Positions 31,498 through 41,898 of a DNA stretch of 64,000 bases are shown here, in pieces (position 1 is the first letter of the stretch; each line of letters opens with the position of its first letter). This stretch comes from Yanshouia hominis. GTDB lineage: Bacteria; Bacillota; Clostridia; Oscillospirales; Ruminococcaceae. The position numbers and the translations under genes are program-made. The stretch is taken from contig JACRTB010000013.1 in assembly GCA_014385025.1 (NCBI GenBank), positions 1 to 64,000 on the forward strand, written 5' to 3'. The notes under the pieces were generated by a model. The model did not search any database. It saw only the letters and a program-made list of their open reading frames with translations, and was not told the origin of the DNA.

Positions 31498-32475
31498 ATG
31501 AAAATTGTAGTATTGGACGGATATCTTCTCGGATTCGGCGGACGCAGCTGGGAGCCGATCGCCCGGCATGGGGAATTTGTGTATCATGACATGACCACCG
31601 CTCAGGATGACGTCGCGGCTGTGATCGGCAACGCGGACGCCGTTTACACCAACCGCTGTCCGGTCAGCGCCGAAACCATCGGACGCTGCCCCAATCTTAA
31701 AATGATCTGCAGCTTCGGCACCGGCTACAACCAGATCGATCTGGACGCCGCCAACCGCCGCGGAATTGCCGTCTGCAACATTCCTTCCTACGGGCGCGGA
31801 GCGGTAGCTCAGATGGCGGCGGCGCTGCTTTTCGCCATCGTCCGCAACGTTTCGGCCTTCGATCATTATGTCAAAACGGTGGGCTGGACCTCCCCGAACG
31901 ACCCCGAGATCTGCTCGATCCGCCAGATGGAGCTGACCGGCAAGACGATCGGTATCCTCGGAATGGGAGACATCGGCTATGCAGTGGCAAAAATCGCAAT
32001 GGCGATGGACATGAAAGTCCTTGCCTACCGTCGCAGGCCCGATCCCTCGCTGGAAAACGAACAGCTCCGCTTCGTCGATCTGGACACCCTCCTGCGTGAG
32101 TCGGATATTCTGAGCCTGCACTGCCCCCTGACCGACGAAACCAGAGGGATGATCAACCGGGAGGCCCTCGCTAAAATGAAAGACGGGGCGATTCTGATCA
32201 ATACCGGACGCGGCGCGGTCCTGGAGGAAGCGGCTGTCGTTGAGGCGCTCGACTCCGGCAAGCTTTATGCCGTTGGCGCAGACGTTTTTTCCGGCGACCC
32301 CTGCGGCCGCGACAACCCGCTTGCAAACCATCCCCGCTGCATCGCTACCCCTCATGTCGCCTGGACTCCCGCGGAAACCCGCGATCGAGTCATCGCGATC
32401 GCGGGAGAAAATCTCGCGGCGTTTCTGGCAAACCGTCCTCAGAATGTCGTGAACGCCCCGAAGCCCGTCCAATGA
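31498..32475 (+). CDS. D-2-hydroxyacid dehydrogenase (glycerate dehydrogenase-like)
   Basis: This 325-residue D-isomer-specific 2-hydroxyacid dehydrogenase has an NAD-binding motif GKTIGILGMGDIGYAVAKIA in the central domain and catalytic region NTGRGAVLEE, with H-V-A-W at the active histidine (ATPHVAWTP). The catalytic arginine lies in INTGRGA. D-glycerate, hydroxypyruvate or other 2-ketoacids are possible substrates. ACAGGAGG lies before the ATG. The next gene follows in the same direction after 69 bases and encodes an AIM24-like protein. A second enzyme of this family lies at 34034-34978 on the other strand. Confidence 0.9.
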   Translation: MKIVVLDGYLLGFGGRSWEPIARHGEFVYHDMTTAQDDVAAVIGNADAVYTNRCPVSAETIGRCPNLKMICSFGTGYNQIDLDAANRRGIAVCNIPSYGRGAVAQMAAALLFAIVRNVSAFDHYVKTVGWTSPNDPEICSIRQMELTGKTIGILGMGDIGYAVAKIAMAMDMKVLAYRRRPDPSLENEQLRFVDLDTLLRESDILSLHCPLTDETRGMINREALAKMKDGAILINTGRGAVLEEAAVVEALDSGKLYAVGADVFSGDPCGRDNPLANHPRCIATPHVAWTPAETRDRVIAIAGENLAAFLANRPQNVVNAPKPVQ

Positions 32476-32544
32476 GCTTTTCCCGATTGGGCCCGTGCCC
32501 GGAAATGACCGAAAACCGAATGTCGGAAAAGGAGTGATTCTGCA

Positions 32545-33228
32545 ATGAAGTACCAAATCACCGGCGAACCGATGCCGGTCGTGATCTGCCAGCTGGAAAA
32601 TGGGGAGTCGATCGTCACCGAGGGCGGATCGATGTCCTGGATGACCCCCAACATGGAAATGCAGACCTCGGGCGGCGGGAGTCTCGGCAGGGCTTTCGGC
32701 AGGATGCTGTCAGGCGAAGCAATTTTTCAGAACATCTATACCGCCAAAGGCGCAGGAGAAATCGCCTTCGCCTCGAGCTTTCCCGGTGCGATCCGCGCGG
32801 TGCCGATCAGCCCCGAGCGTCCGGTCGTCGTCCAGAAGAAGGCCTTTCTGGCATCCGAGCGCGGGGTGGAGCTTTCGGTTTTCTTTCAGAAAAAGATGGG
32901 CGCGGGCTTCTTCGGCGGCGAAGGCTTCATCATGCAGAGGCTGTCGGGCCGCGGCCTTGCCTTTATCGAAATCGACGGGTCGGCAGTCGAATACACCCTC
33001 GGGGCCGGAGAAAAAATGGTGGTGGACACCGGATATTTAGCGATGATGGACGCCACCTGTTCGATTGACATTATCACCGTCAAGGGGGTCAAAAACATGC
33101 TGTTCGGCGGCGAGGGGATCTTCCACACCGTCGTCACAGGGCCCGGAAAGATCATTCTCCAGACAATGCCCTTCAGCAGCTTTGCAGGGGCCCTCGCCCC
33201 CTTCTTTGCCTCCGGCGGCAGCAAGTGA
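32545..33228 (+). CDS. TIGR00266/AIM24 family protein
   Basis: This 227-residue beta-rich protein matches the AIM24 family over its length: MPVVICQLENGESIVTEGGS, WMTPNMEMQTSGGGSLGRAF, FFGGEGFIMQRLSGRG, and AGEKMVVDTGYLAMMDATC. Glycine-rich turns and trimeric beta-barrel packing are typical. AIM24-like proteins are of unknown function; they may bind tubulin-like or membrane partners in eukaryotes. AAAGGAGTG lies 9 bases before the ATG. It ends 250 bases before a strong terminator. Confidence 0.9.
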   Translation: MKYQITGEPMPVVICQLENGESIVTEGGSMSWMTPNMEMQTSGGGSLGRAFGRMLSGEAIFQNIYTAKGAGEIAFASSFPGAIRAVPISPERPVVVQKKAFLASERGVELSVFFQKKMGAGFFGGEGFIMQRLSGRGLAFIEIDGSAVEYTLGAGEKMVVDTGYLAMMDATCSIDIITVKGVKNMLFGGEGIFHTVVTGPGKIILQTMPFSSFAGALAPFFASGGSK

Positions 33229-33482
33229 AAAAAGAACACCACACTTGAAACATATCAGGAGCCGTCTCCCACAAGGTTGAAATGTTCCGATGAAATTACC
33301 TTTGCGCAGTTTTCGTCTTCTTTTCAAGTCGTTTGAAAGGATGCTGCGGCAGCTCAGAACATGCCGCTCCGGACGAAATACGGTCATCCGGATGCGCGCG
33401 TATGACCTCTGGTTTCCGCACCGAACCGTATTTCTGGTTTTGGGCTTTTTTACATAGCACGCATCCTCCCTTTCATATACGA

Positions 33483-33523
33483 AAAAGGCAGGCACATGGT
33501 TATTGTCCATGTACCTGCCTTTT
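33483..33523. terminator. bidirectional terminator
   Basis: AAAAGGCAGGCACATGG pairs with CCATGTACCTGCCTTTT with one mismatch. A and T runs lie on both sides. Confidence 0.85.
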
Positions 33524-33529
33524 GTCTAC

Positions 33530-33975
33530 AGACGCATTTCTCCGGCGGTTATGTCCGAGGCCGGGATTCTCGGCAAATCTGGGGGCTTAAACCAATCCCG
33601 GCGGAGCTTTATACCGGCAGGCCCAAGCGATACTGAGATTTCTTCCCCCGCACAGCCCGCCCGCAGTCCATAACCGGGGACAATACCCTTATCACGAAAG
33701 CGCTCTGTCTTCAATATGATACAGCTGTCCAGGCAAGGCCGGGCAGTCAAATATCGTCGTAAGCCATGACACCGGGATAGTTTTCGATCCCACCGTATTG
33801 CAAATGGAGCCAAGCCCAAATCCCTATTCCACCATTCAAAGATTCTTGTTTGCAGGCCGCTTTGCCCAATTCTTGGAGCGAAAGTTTTTTCGTCCCTGCC
33901 ACCAGAGCTGGCGGTTCCATGCGCTGAAGCGATGCAGTCATGACCACACCAAGAGGAGCGGCATGAAGCAGGGGC
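33530..33975 (-). pseudogene. probable decayed or frameshifted gene, family unknown
   Basis: Two consecutive minus-strand frames both look protein-like. One ends near 33747 and includes GTKKLSLQELGKAACKQESL and GIGIWAWLHLQYGGIENYPG. The other covers 33526-33760 with RDKGIVPGYGLRAGCAGEEI and IKLRRDWFKPPDLPRIPASD. A frameshift around 33750-33780 would join them. There is no good ribosome site or start. The fragment lies between two terminators. No family was recognised, so this rests on composition alone. Confidence 0.35.
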
Positions 33976-33990
33976 TATAAAGCCATAATG

Positions 33991-34018
33991 AAAAGGGCCG
34001 GGAATTCCCGGCCCTTTT
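33991..34018 (-). terminator. terminator of the D-2-hydroxyacid dehydrogenase gene
   Basis: AAAAGGGCCGGGAA is followed directly by its complement, a perfect 28-base palindrome, 16 bases past the stop on the minus strand. Confidence 0.85.
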
Positions 34019-34033
34019 CCAAATCGTTTCGGC

Positions 34034-34978
34034 TCAGCAGATCACATTCCGGGGTGTCCCGTTCAAATAGCAGTCGATATTCTCCATGACGATCACCGCA
34101 CGCTTGACCATCGATTCGGCGGTCGCAAAGGCCACATGGGGCGTGGCCACGACGTTGGGGGCCGAGAAAAGCGGATGATCCGCCGCGATGGGAGGCTCGG
34201 TTTCAAACACATCGACGCCCGCGCCGGCAATTTCGCCGGAGCGCAGGGCCGCGGCCAGCGCCTTGGAATCGACGACGGGGCCGCGCGCGGTATTGATCAG
34301 AACGGCGGTCGGCCTCATCAGAGAAAGCTCACGCTGCCCGATCATGCCGATGGTGGCAGGAGTCTGCGGGACATGCAGCGAAACGATATCGCTTTCCCGG
34401 AGCAGCGTGTCAAGATCGACATATTCGACCCCTTCCACCTGCTTCTTCGTGCGGCTGTAGGCAAGCACCCGGCAGCCGAAGGCGGCGGCGATCCGCGCCA
34501 CACGCAGCCCGATCGCGCCGGTGCCGATAACACCGAAGGTCCTGCCCTCAAGCTCCCAGCCGACGAGTCCGTTTTTGGTGCCGCCCTCCCGCACAACCTT
34601 GTCGCAGGCGATGATCCGGCGGCCCAGAGCGATGACCAGGCCAAAGACGAGATCGGCAACCGCCACAGTGGAATATCCGGCGCAGTTGCAGACGGTGATG
34701 CCGCGCTTTCTGCAATACTCCACATCGACGTGATCGACGCCGGTAAAGGCCACGCAGATCATCTTGAGATTCGGGCACTGCGAAATGACCTCCTCGCGAT
34801 AGGCAAAGTTGGAAAGAACGACAAGGTCGGCGTCCCGGCTTCTTTCAATCAGGGTCGGAGCATCCTCCGCCCGATTGTCATAGGCGATGATTTCCACCCG
34901 ATCCCCGAGCTTCTCCCTTGCCATTGCCATCAGCTTGTCGCCGGGCACTCCCAGCGGCTCCAAAAATACAAGCTTCAT
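34034..34978 (-). CDS. D-2-hydroxyacid dehydrogenase, phosphoglycerate dehydrogenase-like
   Basis: This 314-residue member of the D-2-hydroxyacid dehydrogenase family has an NAD-binding motif TFGVIGTGAIGLRVARIAAA, the arginine signature INTARGPVVDSKAL, GVDVFETEPP and the catalytic histidine in TPHVAFAT. It lacks the C-terminal regulatory domains of SerA. The substrate is unknown. The nearby glycerate dehydrogenase-like gene (31498) shares the fold, but the sequences are clearly different, so they are not a recent duplication. AAGGAGG lies 8 bases before the ATG. Confidence 0.9.
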   Translation of the reverse strand: MKLVFLEPLGVPGDKLMAMAREKLGDRVEIIAYDNRAEDAPTLIERSRDADLVVLSNFAYREEVISQCPNLKMICVAFTGVDHVDVEYCRKRGITVCNCAGYSTVAVADLVFGLVIALGRRIIACDKVVREGGTKNGLVGWELEGRTFGVIGTGAIGLRVARIAAAFGCRVLAYSRTKKQVEGVEYVDLDTLLRESDIVSLHVPQTPATIGMIGQRELSLMRPTAVLINTARGPVVDSKALAAALRSGEIAGAGVDVFETEPPIAADHPLFSAPNVVATPHVAFATAESMVKRAVIVMENIDCYLNGTPRNVIC

Positions 34979-35349
34979 TTCAAATGTCCTCCTTATTCTG
35001 GTTCCATGCGGCCTTCACCGCTCTGTGTCAAGAATAGCACAATTTTTCCGGCAGGGCAATCGGAGAGCATTCGGATTAAAATTTATTTGTTTGTGCCCTG
35101 ATCCCCCGGATTTGGTTTTGCCGCAAAGCGCCGAAGGAATTAACGTCCGCACACGGCAAATCATAATCCTGCGCGGAGCCCGCATCTCTAAGCGGTTTGA
35201 GCCGCCTGCTCTCCTTTTGGCGCATAAAATTTGTCGGAATAATTTACAAATAGTTCACCATATTTCGATCACTTAATTATATAATATCAATTGCAAATTA
35301 AAGAATGATTGCAATCAAATTCCACCCCATCGGAAGGAAGTGAACCTGC
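34979..35349. other. intergenic region upstream of the RHH gene
   Basis: A TATAAT box is present at 35280-35285 without a clear -35 box. ATTGCAA occurs at 35290-35296 and 35308-35314, the second within the palindrome GATTGCAATC. No CIRCE or CtsR-type heat-shock operator is seen. Otherwise there is no feature. Confidence 0.5.
35290..35317 (+). promoter_or_regulatory. candidate operator of the RHH regulator (paired ATTGCAA)
   Basis: Two ATTGCAA copies lie 18 bases apart (start to start), just past the TATAAT box and upstream of the RHH gene. Ribbon-helix-helix proteins often bind such short repeats. This is inference. Confidence 0.35.
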
Positions 35350-35967
35350 ATGCAAAAAAAGAGCGTTTACAGCATTGTCCTTTCCGACCGGGTCGTTGAG
35401 CAGGTCGATGCGCTCGCCTATGAAAACGGCATGAGCCGTTCCGCAATGATCAATCACATCCTCGCGGAACAGCTTTCCCTGACCACCCCTGAGCAGCAGA
35501 TGCGCAGCATTCTCTCGGCAACCGAGGAGTTGCTGCGCAGCGGCGGCACGTTACAGCTTCTTCCCACCCTCGCGGACGGGATGCTCGCTGTGAAGGCGCC
35601 GGTGCGCTTCAAATACAATCCCTCGGTGCGCTACGCCGTTGAGCTGCGCACCACCGCGCAGGGGATCAGCGGTGAACTGCGGGCGGCAGCGCGGACCCAA
35701 AGCGAAAGCCTCACCGAAGCGCTCGACCGCTTTTTCCTGCTTTTCTCCCGGGAGGCAGGTCTTGACGCCGGACAGACACACATCGAAAACGGACGATTTA
35801 CCTTCCGCTTTCTGCTGCCAACCACCGACACCGAAGCGGCGGCGCAGCAGATCGCCGGGCTGATCCAGATTATCCAGCGGGCCATGAAGTGTTTCTTTGA
35901 CGCCTACCCCGACCAGAACGAGTGCATCCGCGCGGTGCGTTCTTTCGTCGGCCACTCCAAATTGTAA
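35350..35967 (+). CDS. ribbon-helix-helix DNA-binding protein preceding clpB
   Basis: This 205-residue protein has an N-terminal ribbon-helix-helix of about 45 residues: a beta strand (SVYSIVLSDRVVEQVDALAY) and helix with ENGMSRSAMINHILAEQLSL, the CopG/Arc pattern. Residues 50-205 form a helical-and-strand domain of unknown family, with YAVELRTTAQGISGELRAAA and FRFLLPTTDTEAAAQQIAGL. GGAAGGAAGTGA precedes the start. It is 39 bases upstream of clpB on the same strand, so it is probably cotranscribed and may control the chaperone, in place of CtsR or HrcA. The regulation is inferred from position. Confidence 0.7.
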   Translation: MQKKSVYSIVLSDRVVEQVDALAYENGMSRSAMINHILAEQLSLTTPEQQMRSILSATEELLRSGGTLQLLPTLADGMLAVKAPVRFKYNPSVRYAVELRTTAQGISGELRAAARTQSESLTEALDRFFLLFSREAGLDAGQTHIENGRFTFRFLLPTTDTEAAAQQIAGLIQIIQRAMKCFFDAYPDQNECIRAVRSFVGHSKL

Positions 35968-36006
35968 TCAAAAAAATCCATCACCATCCAAAAGGAGGTT
36001 TCTGTC

Positions 36007-38628
<2,622 letters not shown>

Positions 38629-38640
38629 ACTTTTGAGGCA

Positions 38641-38675
38641 ATGTACCCCGCCTTTTGGCGGGGTACATTTTTATA
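38641..38675 (+). terminator. intrinsic terminator after clpB
   Basis: ATGTACCCCGCC pairs with GGCGGGGTACAT around TTTT, followed by TTTTTA, 12 bases past the stop. Confidence 0.9.
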
Positions 38676-38716
38676 TAGAGAAAACCACCGGCAGTGACGG
38701 TGGTTTTCTCTATATA
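38672..38716. repeat. perfect 19-bp inverted repeat after clpB terminator
   Basis: TATATAGAGAAAACCACCG and its complement are separated by 7 bases. It begins within the T-run of the clpB terminator. On the minus strand it is followed by T-rich sequence and may be a second terminator. Confidence 0.75.
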
Positions 38717-38728
38717 AAAATGCAAATG

Positions 38729-39000
38729 AAACCGCCCCCTTATGGACATCCGTTCGATTGCCGGCCCCGTCGATGAACCGATCGTCCCGGCACAGGACAT
38801 ACTCCATGGGTTTGTGGATACCGCCGGTGCGGCCGGCGGCTATGATTTCCGCAATCCCCCGCCGCTTTGGCCGGGGTTGTGGGCATCAGAGGAAGGTTTT
38901 CGCTTCCTTTTGCAGCCTTCTTCCGGATGATTTCCTCGCGATCACCGGTAAAAAGTCGAAAATCAGCAACAGATCCCTGTAGCTTATTCACAAATTTGAC
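38729..39000. other. intergenic region before the L-2-hydroxyacid dehydrogenase gene
   Basis: GC-rich, open in several frames on both strands but without a ribosome site or recognisable product. I see no supported gene. Confidence 0.4.
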
Positions 39001-39029
39001 TTGAATTTTTTGTCATTTTGGCGTATGAT
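39001..39029 (+). promoter_or_regulatory. promoter of the L-2-hydroxyacid dehydrogenase gene
   Basis: TTGAAT (39001-39006) and TATGAT (39024-39029) are separated by 17 bases, 35 bases before the coding start. Confidence 0.75.
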
Positions 39030-39063
39030 ATGTCTCAAAATTTTCACTTTGGAGGAGCTTTAC

Positions 39064-40017
39064 ATGAATCTTTCTCCCCGCCGCGTCGGTATCATCGGTG
39101 TCGGCCACGTCGGCGCGCACTGCGCATTTTCGCTTGCCACCCAAGGCATCGTTGATGAGCTGGTGCTGGTGGACACCAACCGTCAGAAAGCAATCAGCGA
39201 GTGTCAGGATCTTCAGGATTCTGTCGCTTATCTGCCCCACCGTGTGCGAATCTCAATCGGGCAGCCGGAGGATCTCGCCGGATGCGACCTTGCCGTCATC
39301 AGCGTCGGCACCATCACACCGGATGAAAACCGCCTTTCCGAGCTTTTCACCAGCGCAAAAATCGTCCGGGAGGTTGTCCCCCGCGCCGTCCGAGCCGGCT
39401 TCGACGGAATCTTCATCAATATCACCAACCCATGCGACATCATCGCCCGTGAGGTCTGGAAGCTTTCAGGCTTTCCGAAAAACAGGGTGCTCGGTACCGG
39501 AACGGCGCTGGATACCGCCCGCTTCCGGGCGGTGCTTGCCCGCGAAACCGGAATCGATCACAAGTCGGTCACCGCCTTCATGATCGGGGAACACGGCGCC
39601 TCCCAGCTCTGCCTCTGGTCAAACGTCACCGTAAACGGTAAGCCGCTCGCCGAGCTGGAGCGGGAGTTCCCCGGACAGTTTGGGCATCTCGACCGCGCGG
39701 CAATTCAGCAGGAGGTGATTGCCGCGGGCTGGCTGACCTATATCGGCAAGCACGCCACCGAATACGGCATCGCCTCCGCCCTTGCGCGGATCGTCCACAT
39801 CATCCTGCGGGACGAACGGCAGATGATGCCGGTTTCCGCCCTGCTGGAAGGACAGTACGGCCGCAGCGGATTCTTTATTGGCACTCCCGCGATTCTGGGC
39901 GCCAACGGCGTGGAGCAGGTTCTTGAGATGCGGCTTTCCCCTGAAGAAAGCGCCGCCTTCCAGCGTTCCTGCGACATTGTTGAGGAGAATGTCCAAAAGC
40001 TCGAAAAAGTATTGTAA
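39064..40017 (+). CDS. L-2-hydroxyacid dehydrogenase (L-lactate / L-2-hydroxyisocaproate type)
   Basis: This 317-residue member of the LDH/MDH family has a Rossmann motif RVGIIGVGHVGAHCAFSLA and the substrate-loop region TPDENRLSELFTSAKIV. NITNPCDIIA and GEHGAS (catalytic histidine) follow. The position that is Q in true L-lactate dehydrogenases is part of TPDENR here, and the loop matches L-2-hydroxyisocaproate dehydrogenases better, so the substrate may be a branched 2-ketoacid. GGAGGAG lies 7 bases before the ATG at 39064; the longer frame to 39001 runs through the promoter. It stands alone upstream of bioY. Confidence 0.85.
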   Translation: MNLSPRRVGIIGVGHVGAHCAFSLATQGIVDELVLVDTNRQKAISECQDLQDSVAYLPHRVRISIGQPEDLAGCDLAVISVGTITPDENRLSELFTSAKIVREVVPRAVRAGFDGIFINITNPCDIIAREVWKLSGFPKNRVLGTGTALDTARFRAVLARETGIDHKSVTAFMIGEHGASQLCLWSNVTVNGKPLAELEREFPGQFGHLDRAAIQQEVIAAGWLTYIGKHATEYGIASALARIVHIILRDERQMMPVSALLEGQYGRSGFFIGTPAILGANGVEQVLEMRLSPEESAAFQRSCDIVEENVQKLEKVL

Positions 40018-40035
40018 ACTAAATTTTATTTTAAG

Positions 40036-40064
40036 TTGACAAACTGTTTTCTTCGCCGTATACT
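40036..40064 (+). promoter_or_regulatory. sigma-A promoter of bioY
   Basis: TTGACA (40036-40041) and TATACT (40059-40064) are separated by 17 bases. Confidence 0.85.
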
Positions 40065-40068
40065 GTGT

Positions 40069-40101
40069 TTGGTAAACCTTTATTTTTATTACAGTTTACA
40101 A
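40069..40101 (+). promoter_or_regulatory. BirA-like operator upstream of bioY
   Basis: TTGGTAAACC (40069-40078) and AGTTTACAA (40093-40101) form an interrupted palindrome resembling the biotin operator half-sites TTGTAAACC and GGTTTACAA. It lies directly past the -10 box, where biotin-loaded BirA would block transcription. The spacing is 14 bases. Confidence 0.75.
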
Positions 40102-40117
40102 CGGAGGGAATTTTACG

Positions 40118-40660
40118 ATGAGCGCCAGTTCCGCAAAAGTCCGCACTATTACCCGTATTGCAATGTTTGCAGCCGTCCTCGCTGTCTGTTCCCAGATCGC
40201 AATCCCGCTTCCGTCCGGGGTTCCCGTCACTTTGCAGACCTTCGCCGTCGGACTGGTCGGTTACGCTCTCGGCGCAAAGCGGGGTCCGCTCGCAGTGTTG
40301 GTCTGGTGCGCCGTCGGACTGGTCGGAGCGCCCGTCTTTTCCAATTTCATGGGCGGCCCCGCTGTTCTGTTCGGAAAAACCGGCGGTTTTATCTACGGCT
40401 TTCTGCCGATGGCCCTGCTCTGCGGGCTTGCGGCCGAAAAAGAGCTCCCCGGCCGGATTTTTCTTTCGGCGGCAGGGCTGCTTCTCTGCCATCTCTGCGG
40501 GGTGCTCCAGTTTTCTCTGCTGACCGGGATGGATCTTCTGAAAAGCGCATTGCTCGTCTCCCTGCCCTATCTAGTCAAGGATCTTATCTCGATGGCGCTG
40601 GCCGAACGCTTTGCCGCCGCCCTGCGCCGGATTCCCGCTTTTGCGCATACAAAGTGCTGA
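40118..40660 (+). CDS. bioY: biotin transporter BioY
   Basis: This 180-residue integral membrane protein of the BioY family is the substrate-binding S component of an ECF-type biotin transporter. It has about six hydrophobic segments, including QIAIPLPSGVPVTLQTFAVG, which is the most conserved BioY stretch, then VGYALGAKRG and GAPVFSNFMGG. CGGAGGGA precedes the ATG. The ECF energy-coupling genes are not nearby and may be shared ones elsewhere. The promoter and BirA-like box explain its regulation by biotin. A biotin-dependent decarboxylase is encoded 3.4 kb downstream. Confidence 0.93.
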   Translation: MSASSAKVRTITRIAMFAAVLAVCSQIAIPLPSGVPVTLQTFAVGLVGYALGAKRGPLAVLVWCAVGLVGAPVFSNFMGGPAVLFGKTGGFIYGFLPMALLCGLAAEKELPGRIFLSAAGLLLCHLCGVLQFSLLTGMDLLKSALLVSLPYLVKDLISMALAERFAAALRRIPAFAHTKC

Positions 40661-40672
40661 CCACATGATGAA

Positions 40673-40707
40673 AATTCGCCGGAAGCGCTGCTTCCGGCGG
40701 ATTTTTT
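40673..40707 (+). terminator. terminator after bioY, convergent with the VWA gene
   Basis: CGCCGGAAG pairs with CTTCCGGCG with a 5-base loop, followed by ATTTTTT. The T-run touches the stop codon of the VWA gene on the other strand. Confidence 0.85.
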
Positions 40708-41887
40708 ATCGGTTGACCATCAGGTGCTTGAAGGCCCTCTCAAGATCGGAGATGGTCATGACATACATCGGGACCTCTTCGGAAATCATGTCGTAGGAGG
40801 CTCGGTACCACGAGCCCTTGCGGTAGGTCATCTCGGTGGGGGTAATCCAAACGAGGTGAGAGAAATGATTTTTGAAAAGCCGCAGCCGCTCCAGCCCGCT
40901 CATGCCATAGTAATGGTCGGTCAGCTCATAGGGGGACATTTCTCCGTCTCCAAAGATGATGGTTTTGTAGCGCTGATCCAGCTCGGCCAGAACCTTATCT
41001 GATTCCACCCGGTCGTAGTAGCGGAGCTCCGGCGTGGTATAGAGGTAGCGGCCGATATAATTATGAAAATAGTAGATTCGAAGATCCTTGAAATGGTTGG
41101 ACTGGCGCACCGCCGTAAAAAGCTGAGCGCAAAGCTCGCGGTGTTCATCCATCGAACCGCCGGAATCCATCAGCAGGAGCAGCCGCACCGTATTCTTGCG
41201 CGGGCGGCGGTAGACAATTTTGAGGTGGCCGGCGTTGTCACAGGTCTCATCGATTGTTGCGTCGAGATCAAGCTCATCCTTCGGAGCGTCATCCTTGGCG
41301 GAAAACTGCCGCAGCTTGCGCAGTGCGAGCTGGAGCTGCCGCGGCGTGATGACGGTATCCTGGCGGAAATCTTCGAACTGCCGCTCCCCCGCCACTTCAA
41401 AGGCGCGCCGGTGCACCGAGCGTCCCCCGACGCGGATGCCGGTCGGACTGTTGCCCGCGTTGCCGAAGCCGGACATCCCGCCCGTACCGATCCAATAGTT
41501 TCCGCCGTTATGCTCCTCATGCTGCTCGCGCAGCCGCTCCTCAAACATCCGGCGAATCTCGTCGAGCTCGGTGCGCAGCAGCTTTTTGGCCGCCTCAGGA
41601 TCGAAGTTGTCGAGATTGACCGAGGGCCGGTCGAGCCAGCGCAGAAGGTTGTCGGGCAGCGGCTGCTCCGACGCCTCGATCACTTCCCAGAAGTACTCCA
41701 GGAAGGCGCGGTGATAGGCCGAGTAATCAGTCTCGCTTTTAATGAGCACCGACCGGCAGAGAAAGTAAAAATCAGAAAGACCCGCGCAGCCCAGCCCCCG
41801 GTCCAGCGCTTCGTTGAGCGTAAACCACTCGTTGAGCGAAACGGAAAGTCCGCGGGCGCGCAGCAGGGTGAAAAATGGCGTAAACAT
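40706..41887 (-). CDS. VWA domain protein, CoxE-like
   Basis: This 393-residue protein contains a von Willebrand A domain in its C-terminal half with MIDAS motif LLLMDSGGSMDEHREL, which departs from the classical D-x-S-x-S by having G at the third position. It has a long helical N-terminus with FDPEAAKKLLRTELDEIRRM and glycine-rich stretch NYWIGTGGMSGFGNAGNSP. It belongs to the CoxE-like group that pairs with MoxR AAA+ ATPases, here immediately upstream (11 bases). Such pairs act as chaperones for metal enzymes or protein complexes; the client here is unknown. Confidence 0.85.
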   Translation of the reverse strand: MFTPFFTLLRARGLSVSLNEWFTLNEALDRGLGCAGLSDFYFLCRSVLIKSETDYSAYHRAFLEYFWEVIEASEQPLPDNLLRWLDRPSVNLDNFDPEAAKKLLRTELDEIRRMFEERLREQHEEHNGGNYWIGTGGMSGFGNAGNSPTGIRVGGRSVHRRAFEVAGERQFEDFRQDTVITPRQLQLALRKLRQFSAKDDAPKDELDLDATIDETCDNAGHLKIVYRRPRKNTVRLLLLMDSGGSMDEHRELCAQLFTAVRQSNHFKDLRIYYFHNYIGRYLYTTPELRYYDRVESDKVLAELDQRYKTIIFGDGEMSPYELTDHYYGMSGLERLRLFKNHFSHLVWITPTEMTYRKGSWYRASYDMISEEVPMYVMTISDLERAFKHLMVNR

Positions 41888-41898
41888 GACGGCGCCCC

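Larger units (their letters stand above)
33229..34033. other. 805-base interval with terminators and a decayed gene
   Basis: 33229-33480 holds no recognised gene. The bidirectional terminator (33483-33523), a probable decayed minus-strand gene (33530-33975), and a terminator for the dehydrogenase (33991-34018) follow. Base composition is less GC-rich than the flanking genes, which suggests foreign or relaxed sequence. Confidence 0.5.

Noticed and set aside
34979-35349. CIRCE or CtsR heat-shock operator upstream of clpB
   Set aside because: No TTAGCACTC-N9-GAGTGCTAA or tandem CtsR heptads are present.
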